Shown here: in pieces, positions 6,854 to 16,393 of the stretch | How the letters are laid out: every line of letters begins with the position of its first letter | Position numbering within the stretch: the first letter of the stretch is position 1 | Origin: Fibrobacter sp. | Lineage (GTDB): Bacteria; Fibrobacterota; Fibrobacteria; Fibrobacterales; Fibrobacteraceae | DNA: 39,649 nucleotides | NCBI GenBank assembly: GCA_017642335.1 | Contig: JAGCPF010000066.1 | Location: 1 to 39,649 of the forward strand | Reading direction: 5' to 3' | Program-made: the position numbers and the translations under genes | The notes under the pieces: generated by a model | The model's input: the letters and a program-made list of their open reading frames with translations, nothing else | What the model was told of the DNA's origin: nothing | The model's database searches: none

Positions 6854-9133
6854 CTATCTCTGTCCCGGGTATTTCACGCGGGTGTGGTACGTCCCGTCGA
6901 GGCTGTGCAGGAACGCCTTCTCGAGCTTGAACAGTTCCTTGATGGAAAGGTCGCTTTCGCTGAACTGGCCTTCCATGAAGCGGCCCTGGATAGTCTTGTG
7001 GATCATTTCTTCCAGACTTTCGGGGGAGGTGTCTGTCATGGAGCGGCTTGTGGCCTCGATGATGTCGGCGAGCATGAGGATGGCGGTTTCCTTGCTCTGC
7101 GGCTTCGGACCCTTGTAGCGGAAATCCTCTTCCTTGACAACTTTGTCGGTATCCGTGGTCTCTTCGAGCGCCTTGTGGTAGAAATACTGGATGATGGTCG
7201 TTCCGTGATGTTCGGTGATGCCCGCGGCGACGAGGTCCGGAATCTTGTATTCCTTGGCGAGGATGGCTCCGTGCTCCACGTGCCCCGTGATAATCTTGAC
7301 GGACTGGTAGGGGTCGAGCGAGTTGTGCGGGTTCACGCCCTGCTTCTGGTTCTCTGTGAAGTATTCGGGGCGCATCGTCTTGCCGAGGTCGTGGTAGAGC
7401 GCCATGACGCGGACGAGGAGCGAGTTGGCTCCGATGCTGTCTGCAACCTTCTCGGCGAGGTTCGATACCTGGATGCTGTGGTGGAAGGTGCCCGGGGCGA
7501 GCTCAGAGATACGCTTGAGTGCCGGCCTGTTGAAGTCGGACATTTCCATGAGCGTGAGTACGGTCGTGATGCCGTGGATGCGCTCGATCAAGTGCATGAA
7601 CAGCACGGAGGCGATTGCCGTACAGGCGATGACGTTTACGCTTGCGGCGATGAGCGTCTGGTAGAACGAGGCGAATTCCATGCGGTTACGCAGCAGGAAC
7701 ATGATCGTGATGGCGACGGCCAAAGAACCGATGCCGGCGAAGATGCCCCACAAGAATTGTACGCGGTAGCGCATGCGGGTCAGCGGCTGCGTCGTGGTGA
7801 AGAGTACCACGATGACGGCGATGGTCGCTGCGAGGTCGTATCCGTTGAGAATGCCGAACGTGAATGCGGAGAATACGCAGAAGCCTGTGCTCAGGCGCCT
7901 GTCGTAGAGCACGGTCGCGATGACCGGCGTGAAGGCGAACGGATACAGCCACATGAAGTCCACTTTTTCGGAGAAGGAGGCGAGTTCAGGTGTCTGGCTC
8001 AGGAGGTCGGCCAGGTACTTGCCGCCCCAGAAGGCGAACAACTGCAATGCGACGAGTACGGTGAGGCTCCACAGCTGCCTCGGTGTCCTGAACATCGAGT
8101 GCGTCGAGACAATCAGCATGAACAGGTAGAATGCCGTGATGACGATGAGGAACATCAGGGCGTGCCCGTACGGGGCCGTGAGCACTCTGGAGTTCTCTTC
8201 CTTTTTCTGGGCGAGCTGCAGCGCGTCGAGCCTTTCCAGGATTTCCTTGGTCACGGGGGAACCCTGCGTTACGATTTCCATGCCGCGCGGGATCATGCCC
8301 TTGATGCGGGTGACCTTGTCGCGGGCCTGCTGCTTGCGGCTTATCGTCTCCTTGTCGAGGTAGAATACGTTCGGCAACGTGAACACGTACAATGCTTCAT
8401 AGAATGCGCTCAGGATGCCCTGGTCCTTGGGGAAGCTGAGTTGCAGTTCGGCGAACGCCTCGTCGATGCTGCGCTGGACCGGCTGGATGGAACTCACTTC
8501 GAGCGTGATTTCCTCGTTGTCCTTGATGAGCGCGACGTTCGGCTTGTTGTAGATGATGTACTTGAGTTCCTGTACGTTGTATGTATCGCGGTACAGCTGG
8601 ACTGCCGTTTCGGAACTTGCGATGTATGTGTTGGAAACACCCTTCTGCAGCATCTTGTTGAACTGCGAAAGCAGGGAATCCCTGGCCTTGGAATTGACGC
8701 TCAGCTGTTTGATGGCCGAGGGGGAAAGGCGAGACTTGAGTGTTTCGTAAAGGCGCGATGCCTGCTGCACCTTCGGCAGGACGGGGTTTTCGTCGTCATC
8801 GACCGAGTTGATTTGGGACTGGAGCGCTCCGTACGAGGCGAGCTTGGAGAGATACTGCTTGAGGTCGTCGTAGATGCGGTTGCTCTCGTCGGTGTTGAAT
8901 TCGAAAATGGCGTTGATTTTTTCGGCAGCGCGGTTGCGTTCCTGCTCGATTTCTTGTTCGGTCTTGGGAACCTCGAAGTTGATGGGGGCGACGATGGTGC
9001 GGGTGCTGAGCTGCCCCAGGTGCGGGCGCTCGGCTTGCACGGCGACGTTCTTGTCTGGGAAAAGCAAGAAAGCGATGCCTAGTATGAGTAGCCATCCGAT
9101 AAAGAGGTGAAGCTTCATCTGTTTCTTCTTCAT
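6854..9133 (-). CDS. pgpH: 7TM-HD family membrane phosphodiesterase (PgpH/YqfF type)
   Basis: The 759-residue product matches the 7TM-HD architecture: an N-terminal membrane anchor (about 9-25), a large extracytoplasmic region with [19 protein letters not shown], about seven membrane segments (roughly 325-510), and a cytoplasmic HD domain. The HD domain shows [15 protein letters not shown], the core HD pair in [15 protein letters not shown], and HVEHG and TEHHG ligand histidines. Characterised members hydrolyse cyclic di-AMP; that activity is inferred here. The gene overlaps phoH by four bases (ATGA), the phoH-pgpH pairing being common in bacteria. ybeY, which often follows, is absent. A second in-frame Met at residue 6 is also possible. 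Its stop codon abuts a hairpin repeat module. Confidence 0.92.
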   Translation of the reverse strand: MKKKQMKLHLFIGWLLILGIAFLLFPDKNVAVQAERPHLGQLSTRTIVAPINFEVPKTEQEIEQERNRAAEKINAIFEFNTDESNRIYDDLKQYLSKLASYGALQSQINSVDDDENPVLPKVQQASRLYETLKSRLSPSAIKQLSVNSKARDSLLSQFNKMLQKGVSNTYIASSETAVQLYRDTYNVQELKYIIYNKPNVALIKDNEEITLEVSSIQPVQRSIDEAFAELQLSFPKDQGILSAFYEALYVFTLPNVFYLDKETISRKQQARDKVTRIKGMIPRGMEIVTQGSPVTKEILERLDALQLAQKKEENSRVLTAPYGHALMFLIVITAFYLFMLIVSTHSMFRTPRQLWSLTVLVALQLFAFWGGKYLADLLSQTPELASFSEKVDFMWLYPFAFTPVIATVLYDRRLSTGFCVFSAFTFGILNGYDLAATIAVIVVLFTTTQPLTRMRYRVQFLWGIFAGIGSLAVAITIMFLLRNRMEFASFYQTLIAASVNVIACTAIASVLFMHLIERIHGITTVLTLMEMSDFNRPALKRISELAPGTFHHSIQVSNLAEKVADSIGANSLLVRVMALYHDLGKTMRPEYFTENQKQGVNPHNSLDPYQSVKIITGHVEHGAILAKEYKIPDLVAAGITEHHGTTIIQYFYHKALEETTDTDKVVKEEDFRYKGPKPQSKETAILMLADIIEATSRSMTDTSPESLEEMIHKTIQGRFMEGQFSESDLSIKELFKLEKAFLHSLDGTYHTRVKYPGQR

Positions 9134-10080
9134 TTCTTTTTTTCCTTTTGTGCGTAGGCGTCCAGGATATCCTTGACCAGGTGGTGGCGTAGGATGTCGG
9201 TTGCCGTGAACTGCACTTGCGCGATTCCGGGAATCCCTTTCAAGATTTTCATGGCATGCTCCAGGCCGGAAACCTGACCAGCGGCAAGGTCGACCTGCGT
9301 GGCATCCCCTGTAATGATAGCTTTACTATGCGGCCCCAGTCGCGTGAGGAACATTTTCATCTGCGCAATTGTCGTGTTTTGCGCCTCGTCGAGGATGATG
9401 AAGGCTCGTTTCAGGGTGCGACCGCGCATGTAGGCGAGGGGGGCTACCTCGATGGCTCCGGATTCCTCGTACCGGCGGAGTTTTTCGGCGGGGAGGAGCT
9501 CGGAAAGGCTGTCGTGGATCGGGCGCAGATACGGCGCGATTTTTTCCTTGAGGTCGCCGGGCAAGAAACCGAGCGATTCTCCGGCCTCGACTGCCGGTCG
9601 GACAAGGCAGATTTTTTCGGCCTCGTGACGCTCCAGGCTTGCGACGGCAAGCGTCACGGCGAGGAAGGTCTTGCCGGTGCCTGCGGGGCCCTTGGCGAAT
9701 ATGACGTCGTTCTTTTCGACGGCTTCGACCAGTTCCACCTGCGAGGGTGTCTTTGCCGAGATGGCGATACCGAACCTGTTGCGGAAGATGGGCATGTCGG
9801 GGATGGCCTTGCCGGACGGTTCGACGGTCGGGCCGAGAATGCGGTCGAGCTGCTTTGCCGTCATGCCGTCGCCGTGCTTGGCCGACATCTTCAGCTGGTC
9901 CAGCACGGAGAGTACGCCTTCCATGTCGGCTCCCTTGCGGGGCTTGATCCGCAGCCCCGGGAGCCGTGTCTGTATCTCAACAGAAAAACGGCTCTCCAGC
10001 AATCGGAAAACCGTCTCGTTCTCGCCTGAAACGATGCGCTTCAGGTCGTCGGAAATATGATAATGCTCTTCGTTAATCAT
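9130..10080 (-). CDS. phoH: PhoH-like P-loop ATPase
   Basis: The 316-residue product has the PhoH/YbeZ ATPase: Walker A GPAGTGKT near residue 130, the family stretch [17 protein letters not shown], Walker [12 protein letters not shown], and the sensor-like [10 protein letters not shown]. Proteins of this family are linked to RNA metabolism and ribosome maturation together with YbeY. The N-terminal 100 residues form the usual small domain before the ATPase. The start ([15 protein letters not shown]) overlaps the upstream lipoprotein stop by four bases, and the gene ends in an ATGA overlap with pgpH, so all three are probably translated from one mRNA. Confidence 0.93.
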   Translation of the reverse strand: MINEEHYHISDDLKRIVSGENETVFRLLESRFSVEIQTRLPGLRIKPRKGADMEGVLSVLDQLKMSAKHGDGMTAKQLDRILGPTVEPSGKAIPDMPIFRNRFGIAISAKTPSQVELVEAVEKNDVIFAKGPAGTGKTFLAVTLAVASLERHEAEKICLVRPAVEAGESLGFLPGDLKEKIAPYLRPIHDSLSELLPAEKLRRYEESGAIEVAPLAYMRGRTLKRAFIILDEAQNTTIAQMKMFLTRLGPHSKAIITGDATQVDLAAGQVSGLEHAMKILKGIPGIAQVQFTATDILRHHLVKDILDAYAQKEKKK

Positions 10081-10391
10081 TCACCGGCAGAAGCGTCGTC
10101 GCTCCCTTGACCGGTGGGCAAACCGAGCTTGTTCTTGGCGTCGAAGATTTCCTTACGGAGCTTGTGGTTCTCTTCGGTGAGAGCCATGGCTTCCTTTTCG
10201 GACTCCTTGAGTTCGTTCTTGTCGACCTTCACGGGCGCTTTTTTCTTCTTTACGGTGTTGCCGCTGCCGTCGTCTTCGTAGGAGTATTCTTCGTCGCCGC
10301 TACTGTCACTACCACCGGAGGAACCGGCGCAAGCGGTGAACATGGCAAGGCTGAGGGCAGCAAGGATGAGTTTCCAATTCTTTAAAATCAT
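10077..10391 (-). CDS. Small coiled-coil lipoprotein upstream of phoH
   Basis: The 104-residue product has a lipoprotein signal (MILKNWKLILAALSLAMFTAC) followed by a Gly/Ser/Asp-rich linker (GSSGGSDSSGDEE). A charged helix follows (about 55-90: ELKESEKEAMALTEENHKL), likely a short coiled coil. It is the first gene of a three-gene overlapping set with phoH and pgpH. The divergent gap to the aminopeptidase gene (10392-10475) is A+T-rich, with a TATATATT run near 10426-10434, but I see no clear -35 box for either direction. Function unknown; lipidation is inferred from the lipobox FTAC. Confidence 0.8.
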   Translation of the reverse strand: MILKNWKLILAALSLAMFTACAGSSGGSDSSGDEEYSYEDDGSGNTVKKKKAPVKVDKNELKESEKEAMALTEENHKLRKEIFDAKNKLGLPTGQGSDDASAGE

Positions 10392-10475
10392 TATTCAGGC
10401 TCCATTCTAGTCTGTGGTAGCCTAAATATATATTGTTATAAGGCAAATAATTGTAAAAAACATAAATTTTTACCC

Positions 10476-11864
10476 ATGCAAAAGGATTTTTCTTTGGCGA
10501 AAGCCTATTCACAGGTATTTGTATCTTCTTGTAAACATGATTCTAGGGAAATTTACCGTGCCCGCCGCGTGGCCCTGATGAAAAAATTGGACTCCGTGTG
10601 CGTTTTTGCAGGTATGCCCGTGGATCCGGGATGCGAGGAGGCCTTCACATCGACCTGGACAAAGTTTATTCAAGAACCGGCGTTCCTTTTTTTGACGGGT
10701 GTGAACCAGGCCGGCTGTTTTTTGCTGCTCGACCCCGCATCCAAGTCCGAAATCCTGTTCGTCCCGAAAAAGGACCCGTTCAAGGAATTCTGGGTGGGCA
10801 AGCGGATTGGCTATCTGGAAGGGGATTCCGAGGCTGCGCAGCTGACGGGGATCAAGGACGTTCGGCCTGCCGACGAGTTCTTCGAAACCCTTGAATCTCT
10901 TGTGAAGAAGAATGATTCTAAACCATTCGTTTATGCTTTTTTTCACGACAAATTTCAGGGCGACCACAACTGGAAGTTCAAACAAAAAGTGGAACGTGCC
11001 CTGCGGTCACAAAGGGTTACCGTACGGAGCGTTGCCGCCTTGCACTGGGAACTCAGGCTTCCGTTGGATGCCCCTCGCATCGATGAGGCCAAGCGCGCGC
11101 AGACGGCGACAGACAAGGCTTTCCGCGAACTGCTGAAGGCGATGCCTTCGTTCAAAGGGGAACGCGACCTGGGACTTTTCCTCGACCACCAGCTGCTTCT
11201 CGGTGGCGACGGGGATTTAGCTTTCCCGACCATTGTCGCATCCGGCGAGAACGCCTGCTGCCTGCATTACGTGAAAAAGGACGAACCGCTCAAGAAGGGG
11301 TGCCTGGTGCTGCTCGATTTCGGAACCCGCGTGGGGACGCTTCACAGCGACATCTCGCGCACGATTCCCGTAAACGGCAAGTTCAATCCCTTGCAAAAAA
11401 TGTTGTACGAAATCGTGTTGGACGCGGCGACGGAATACCGCAAGGCTGTCCGTCCGGGAGTTTCGCTCAAGGAAATAGGAAATATTCCCTGGGACTTCAT
11501 CATGGAGGCGCTGGAGACTCGTCTGGTGAAGGGTGCCCGCGGTACGTACGAACTGCTTTATGACATGCGTCCGCACGGCGTGAGCCATTTTATCGGTGAA
11601 CAGATTCACGAGGGCGACCCGGGGAGCCGTTCGCTTACGACTGCGCTTGAACCGGGCATGCTGATTTCGTGCGAACCTGGCCTTTATGGGACGTTCTCGG
11701 CGACCATCGGGGGCAAGCGTTACCGTGAGAAAATAGGCATCCGCATCGAGGACGACCTGCTGATTACCGAGACCGGGCATGTGAACCTTTCTAACCGAAT
11801 ACCTAGGACTGTAAACGAAATTGAAACAATAATGGGCCGAGGGAGGGCTTCAAATATTATTTAA
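10476..11864 (+). CDS. pepP: M24-family aminopeptidase (Xaa-Pro aminopeptidase type)
   Basis: The 462-residue product has the two-domain layout of aminopeptidase P: an N-terminal domain (about 25-175, with REIYRARRVALMKKLDSV and FLFLTGVNQAG) and a C-terminal pita-bread domain. The five metal ligands are all visible: Asp in LLDFGTRVG, Asp in HSDISRT, His in GVSHFIGEQIHE, Glu in ISCEPGLYG and Glu in GIRIEDD. The enzyme removes an N-terminal residue preceding proline. No signal peptide, so cytoplasmic. The start at 10476 lacks a clear Shine-Dalgarno, but the encoded N-terminus fits the family. It is transcribed away from the phoH operon. Confidence 0.9.
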   Translation: MQKDFSLAKAYSQVFVSSCKHDSREIYRARRVALMKKLDSVCVFAGMPVDPGCEEAFTSTWTKFIQEPAFLFLTGVNQAGCFLLLDPASKSEILFVPKKDPFKEFWVGKRIGYLEGDSEAAQLTGIKDVRPADEFFETLESLVKKNDSKPFVYAFFHDKFQGDHNWKFKQKVERALRSQRVTVRSVAALHWELRLPLDAPRIDEAKRAQTATDKAFRELLKAMPSFKGERDLGLFLDHQLLLGGDGDLAFPTIVASGENACCLHYVKKDEPLKKGCLVLLDFGTRVGTLHSDISRTIPVNGKFNPLQKMLYEIVLDAATEYRKAVRPGVSLKEIGNIPWDFIMEALETRLVKGARGTYELLYDMRPHGVSHFIGEQIHEGDPGSRSLTTALEPGMLISCEPGLYGTFSATIGGKRYREKIGIRIEDDLLITETGHVNLSNRIPRTVNEIETIMGRGRASNII

Positions 11865-11933
11865 AACATCCAGCCACAATTTTTGGGGCAGGGATTTATA
11901 TCTTTATTCCCAATATTCATCAAGGACTCGAAT

Positions 11934-14900
11934 ATGTGGAAAATTAAGGGTTCGGTAAGATTTTTCTTATCCATTCTCGCAATGACCTTTGTGCAGATGG
12001 GCGTATTTATCTATGCACAGAAAATCCTGTCGGGGTCGTTCACTGCTGGGGAAAGTGGCCAGATTTGGCAGAGCTTCATGCTTCAGATATTCTTTATCGC
12101 CCCCTACGTACTGATGTTCTTCCCAGCCGGGTTCTTGGCCAACAAGTTCTCGAAGAACAAGGTCCTGGCTTGGTCTGCTCTGTTCATGACGGCTTTTGTT
12201 ATTGCAATGTCTGTCCTTGTGACTTGCGGGTGCCCGAGAGTTGCCTTCTGGCTTTCCATTGGTCTTTCGTCTGGTTTTGCCGTTCACAGCGTGGCCAAGT
12301 ACACGATCCTCAAGGAGATGTTCGGCGTCCGCAATTTGAGCTACTCGAACGCTTTTCTCCAGATTTTCTCGCTGATAAGCATTATCTTCGCTTCGGGCCT
12401 TGTTATTGTTGCCGTGAACCTCGTTGAACTCAATGAAAGTGCGTCCTACGAGGCGGTCGGGGTGATTATTTCGCGGTCGGTGGTTATCCCGTGGGTCTTG
12501 ACGGGAATCAGTGTTCTAGGTACGGTCGCAAGTTTCCTTGTTCCGAAAGTCCGTTACGAGAACCTGAACCTGAACTTCTACAAGTCCCGTCGCAAATTCG
12601 GCATCGGTTGGCGTCATTCCACGCTCAGGGCTTCGATTATCGCCCTCGCGATGTTCTGGGCTATGGCTCAGGTGTTCGTACTCATGTTCCAGGACCTTTC
12701 CGGTTCGAACGACATCAACATGATCCAGAACATGCTGCCGTTCGCGATGGTGGGTCTCATGCTGGGCTCCATCTTTGCGGCGCAGAAATCCAAGGACTTC
12801 ATTGAGACCGGGTTCATTCCTCTGGGCATGATTTTTGTCTCTGTCTGCATGTTCCTCGTCCCGTTCCTCGTGCATCCGGTTCCGCTCGCTATCTTGTACA
12901 CGCTTATCGGTTTCTGCGGTGGCATGTTCCTTGTGCCGGTGAACGCCCTGTTGCAGTACAACACGCGTCCGAACAACTCCGGCTGGGTCCTTGCGCTGGC
13001 TAACCTGATTCAGGCGGTTGTGCTGGTTGCATTCCTGTTCCTGTTCTCCTGGATGCGCCATTACACCGATATTCGTCCGCAGCTTTACTTTATCGGCCTT
13101 GCCGTGATTTCGATAGGCGTGTTTGTCTGGGCCATTTCGAACTTGCCGCAGGCGCTTATCCGTTCCATTCTCCGTCTGGTCTTCAACAAGTACCAGATTC
13201 GCGTCCTCGGTGTGCAGAACATCCCTAACGATGGCCCGATTCTCTTGGTCGGAAACCACCACAGCTTTATCGACTGGGCCATGGTCCAGATGGCCTCTCC
13301 GCGTCCGCTGACGATTGCGACGAGCAAGGACCACTTCGAAAAATGGTACCTGCGTGCTCTGCTCAAGCGCATGGGCGTTATCCGCTACGATTCCCGCCAC
13401 CAGGAATCGGCCATGGAACGTATCCACCTGGCCTTGCTCGAAGGCCGTGCGGTCGTGTTTTTCCCGTCGGGCGAAGTGTCCAAGTCCCCGCACGTCGAAC
13501 CGTTTACTCTCGACTACTCGAAGGTTGTCGAGGGAACCGACGCCCAGGTGCTGCCCTTCTACATCCAGGGGCTGTGGGGCAGTAACTACAGCTACAGCGA
13601 CTCCGACATGTACGGCGCCTCTTCTGAACGCGTCGTAACGGTTGCTTTCGGTGAGCCTGTTCCCGCGAACACTCCTCCCAACGAGGTCCGCGCCATTGTC
13701 CGCAAGATTTCCATCGATGCGTGGAGCTATGCGGTGTCCTTTGTCCATCCGATTGCCGACAGTTGGATCAGGACGTACAAGCGCCATATCAAGAACGGCC
13801 CCGCCATTTACAATCCCGATGGAGGTCACTTCTCGGGTTACAAGCTGATGGGCGCCGTTGTCGCGTTCAGCCGCCACCTGAAGAAGATTCTCGGTTCCGA
13901 CGAGAACAACGTGGGCATCATGCTCCCGCCGAGTCCTGCGGGTGTCATCGTGAACCTCGCGCTATGGTTGCTGGGCAAGACGAACGTGAACCTGAACTAT
14001 ACCTCGTCGGTTGACAACGTGAAGTTCTGTGCCGAACGGGCCGACGTGAAGTCCGTGATTACGAGCCGCCAGTTCATCGAAAAACTCAAGGGCCGTGGAA
14101 ACGACTATTCGAAGATTGCTAGCGATAAACTGCGCTTGTTCTACGCCGAAGATTTCATGAAGGAAATCCCGAAGGCGAAGATAGCCTTCTTCCTCGTGTT
14201 CTGCATGATTGCTCCGAGCTGGCTTATTCGGTTCTGCTTCCGCAAGCGCGTGTCGCTCGACAGCATTGCCGCCATCATGTTTAGTTCCGGCTCCGAAGGA
14301 ACGCCCAAGGGTGTCATGCTCAGCCACAGGAACCTCATGGGCAACATCCAGCAGCTTGCCTGTATTTTCAACGTGACCCGTGCCGACGTGATGCTCTCGG
14401 AACTTCCGCTGTTCCACAGTTTCGGCCTTACGGTGACGACGCTTTTGAACCTTACGGAAGGGTGCCCCATCGTGACGGTTGCCGACCCGACCGACGTGAA
14501 GACGATGGCGCGAGTTTGTGCGGAATTCCGCGTGTCCGCCTTTGTTGCGACCCCGACATTCTTGCGTGCGTTTACGATTAGCCGTTACGTGCACCCGATG
14601 GCGCTCAAGTACGTGCGTCTCATTATCGCGGGTGCCGAGGCGCTCCGTCCGGAATTGGCGACGGCGTTCCGTCTCAAGTTCGGCAAGGAAATCTACGAAG
14701 GCTACGGCTGTACCGAGACGGCTCCGGTGGCAAGTATCAACACCGAGAACAACCTCCACAGCGACTACATGACCATGCAGGTGAACAACAAGCCCGGTAC
14801 GGTCGGCATGCCGCTCCCCGGTTCGCAGTTCCTGATTGTTGACCCCGAGACGAACGAGCCTTTGCCGACAGGCGAGGCGGGCATGATTCTCATTGGCGGT

Positions 14901-15362
14901 TGCCAGGTGATGGTCGGTTATCTCAAGGACGAGGAACGCACGAAGAGCGTGATTACCATGATCGGCGGCAAGCGTTATTACCGCACCGGCGACAAGGGCT
15001 ACCTCGACGAGGACGGCTTCCTCACGATTGTAGACCGATACAGCCGCTTTGCCAAGCTGGGCGGCGAGATGATTAGCCTTGGAGCCGTCGAGAAGAGAAT
15101 CCAGGATACGCCAGTGCTCGAAGGCTGCGATTATGTGGTCACCGCCATTCCCGATTCGGCCAAGGGCGAAAAGATTGTGCTCCTTTACCAGGGCGACAAG
15201 GATCCGAAGGACGTGCTTTCGGAACTGCGCGCGAGCGGATTCCCGCCGATTATGCTCCCTGCCGCGGCGTTTGCCGTCGACAAGGTGCCCAAGCTCGGTA
15301 CGGGCAAGGCTGACTTCACGTCGGCTAAAAAGCTGGCCAAGGAATTGATGGAGAAAAAATGA
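11934..15362 (+). CDS. MFS transporter / PlsC acyltransferase / acyl-ACP (CoA) synthetase fusion
   Basis: The 1142-residue product joins three modules. Residues about 1-410 form a 12-helix MFS transporter like lysophospholipid transporter LplT. Residues about 425-620 are a PlsC acyltransferase with NHHSFID (the H-x4-D motif, near 441) and FPSGEVS (near 509). Residues about 650-1140 are an AMP-forming ligase with MFSSGSEGTPKGV (near 780), YGCTETAPVAS (near 922), YRTGDKG, and a C-terminal Lys in LGTGKADF. This matches LplT-Aas, which imports lysophospholipid across the inner membrane and re-acylates it. FPSGEVS deviates from the usual FPEGTRS. ATG 11934 has AAGGA seven bases upstream; an earlier TTG (11883) is less likely. 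The next gene overlaps by four bases. Confidence 0.9.
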   Translation: MWKIKGSVRFFLSILAMTFVQMGVFIYAQKILSGSFTAGESGQIWQSFMLQIFFIAPYVLMFFPAGFLANKFSKNKVLAWSALFMTAFVIAMSVLVTCGCPRVAFWLSIGLSSGFAVHSVAKYTILKEMFGVRNLSYSNAFLQIFSLISIIFASGLVIVAVNLVELNESASYEAVGVIISRSVVIPWVLTGISVLGTVASFLVPKVRYENLNLNFYKSRRKFGIGWRHSTLRASIIALAMFWAMAQVFVLMFQDLSGSNDINMIQNMLPFAMVGLMLGSIFAAQKSKDFIETGFIPLGMIFVSVCMFLVPFLVHPVPLAILYTLIGFCGGMFLVPVNALLQYNTRPNNSGWVLALANLIQAVVLVAFLFLFSWMRHYTDIRPQLYFIGLAVISIGVFVWAISNLPQALIRSILRLVFNKYQIRVLGVQNIPNDGPILLVGNHHSFIDWAMVQMASPRPLTIATSKDHFEKWYLRALLKRMGVIRYDSRHQESAMERIHLALLEGRAVVFFPSGEVSKSPHVEPFTLDYSKVVEGTDAQVLPFYIQGLWGSNYSYSDSDMYGASSERVVTVAFGEPVPANTPPNEVRAIVRKISIDAWSYAVSFVHPIADSWIRTYKRHIKNGPAIYNPDGGHFSGYKLMGAVVAFSRHLKKILGSDENNVGIMLPPSPAGVIVNLALWLLGKTNVNLNYTSSVDNVKFCAERADVKSVITSRQFIEKLKGRGNDYSKIASDKLRLFYAEDFMKEIPKAKIAFFLVFCMIAPSWLIRFCFRKRVSLDSIAAIMFSSGSEGTPKGVMLSHRNLMGNIQQLACIFNVTRADVMLSELPLFHSFGLTVTTLLNLTEGCPIVTVADPTDVKTMARVCAEFRVSAFVATPTFLRAFTISRYVHPMALKYVRLIIAGAEALRPELATAFRLKFGKEIYEGYGCTETAPVASINTENNLHSDYMTMQVNNKPGTVGMPLPGSQFLIVDPETNEPLPTGEAGMILIGGCQVMVGYLKDEERTKSVITMIGGKRYYRTGDKGYLDEDGFLTIVDRYSRFAKLGGEMISLGAVEKRIQDTPVLEGCDYVVTAIPDSAKGEKIVLLYQGDKDPKDVLSELRASGFPPIMLPAAAFAVDKVPKLGTGKADFTSAKKLAKELMEKK

Positions 15363-16267
15363 ACGGATTGACACCCATACGCACGGTTCGCTTGATTGGG
15401 GCGATGATTGCCGTTATCGGCATGATTTTTGTTCTCGTGTCGAGGGTGCTTACTGCTGTTCTGGCTATAGCCACAGATGCGATTCACCTTGCCTTGGCAC
15501 GCTATTCGAACTTTACGGGACGGATTGCGTCGAGAAGTTTTGCCGAAGACAAACAGCTCCTGGCTATGGTCAAGGATGTCAATGCCCTTTTGCCTACGGC
15601 TGAAACGGCCTTGACGGTCATCCTCGTTATCGGAATCATTGTCCTGTTGTTCGCTCTGGTCTGCCTTGCATTCCCCATGCAGTCGGCCCATGTCCTGGTC
15701 GCGCTTCACTTGCTCAAGTGGGATATGGTCGAGCCGATGGAAGGATTGCTCGAGGACGAGAAACCCGCTCCGTCGACTCCGCTTTCGATGCGCGCCAAGG
15801 TCGCCATCGCCGGTTCGGCAGGTGGTGTCCTGTTGCTGGTCTTGCTCATAGCCCTGTTCTCGGGTATCTCTGAAGGGCGTATTGTGGCCAGCGTGGATTC
15901 GGCTCTCAAGGATATGCAGGACTGGGCCGCGGGCTACGTGGATGCGCAGAAGACGTATTTTGCGCGGAACAACGATATTGGTGGGCCGAAGTCCCTGCAA
16001 CTCCCCGATACGGCGCAGACGGATTATTTCAAGTACAAGGTGACGGGCTCGCGTTTTGTCGCCGAGAACAAGGTGCAGCTCGGTGACTGCGCTGCCGGGA
16101 ACAAGTGGATCATCAGTTCCTCGACCAAGGGCTTTTTTACGAAGGAACTCGTGCTGTACCGCTCCCTGCCGAAGGATTCGGCTTGCGCTAAACTGACCCC
16201 GGATTTCAAGAATATTGGCCGTCACAAGAAAAATACAGCAAATCCGGCGCCGGAAGCCGCAAAATAA
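15359..16267 (+). CDS. Membrane protein of unknown function
   Basis: The 302-residue product has hydrophobic segments at about 8-36, 83-105 and 143-166, and a soluble C-terminal domain of about 130 residues ending in a Lys/Asn/Ala-rich tail. The C-terminal domain contains two Cys (LGDCAAG and DSACAKL) that could form a disulfide if it is periplasmic. I do not recognise the family. The ATG overlaps the stop of the acyltransferase fusion by four bases (ATGA), so it is co-translated with it and may work with it in membrane-lipid repair; that is inference from position only. No clear terminator follows. Confidence 0.8.
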   Translation: MNGLTPIRTVRLIGAMIAVIGMIFVLVSRVLTAVLAIATDAIHLALARYSNFTGRIASRSFAEDKQLLAMVKDVNALLPTAETALTVILVIGIIVLLFALVCLAFPMQSAHVLVALHLLKWDMVEPMEGLLEDEKPAPSTPLSMRAKVAIAGSAGGVLLLVLLIALFSGISEGRIVASVDSALKDMQDWAAGYVDAQKTYFARNNDIGGPKSLQLPDTAQTDYFKYKVTGSRFVAENKVQLGDCAAGNKWIISSSTKGFFTKELVLYRSLPKDSACAKLTPDFKNIGRHKKNTANPAPEAAK

Positions 16268-16338
16268 CGTTGCTTGCTCAAAAAATGATTTTTTAGAGGT
16301 TTGCCGGTGCGATTTTTCGGACCGGTTTTGCATAGATA

Positions 16339-16365
16339 TTGACGTGGCCGCTTTACGAGTATATT
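16339..16365 (+). promoter_or_regulatory. Possible promoter of the secreted metalloprotease gene
   Basis: TTGACG (16339-16344) and TATATT (16360-16365) are 15 bases apart, shorter than ideal, about 30 bases upstream of the ATG at 16394. The sequences match boxes seen at better-spaced promoters in this window, but the spacing lowers confidence. Confidence 0.4.
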
Positions 16366-16393
16366 TTTCCAATGGGTTGCGCAAGGAGTTCCT

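Noticed and set aside
6884..9082. 732-codon open frame on the plus strand, antisense to pgpH
   Set aside because: It mirrors the pgpH gene, whose HD-domain motifs are unmistakable; the translation is rich in Arg, Glu, His and Asp with no recognisable domain, as expected for a shadow frame in biased coding DNA.
10392..10475. Divergent promoters between the lipoprotein and aminopeptidase genes
   Set aside because: A TATATATT run is present, but no -35 box at 16-18 bases could be found for either direction, so no promoter feature was listed.
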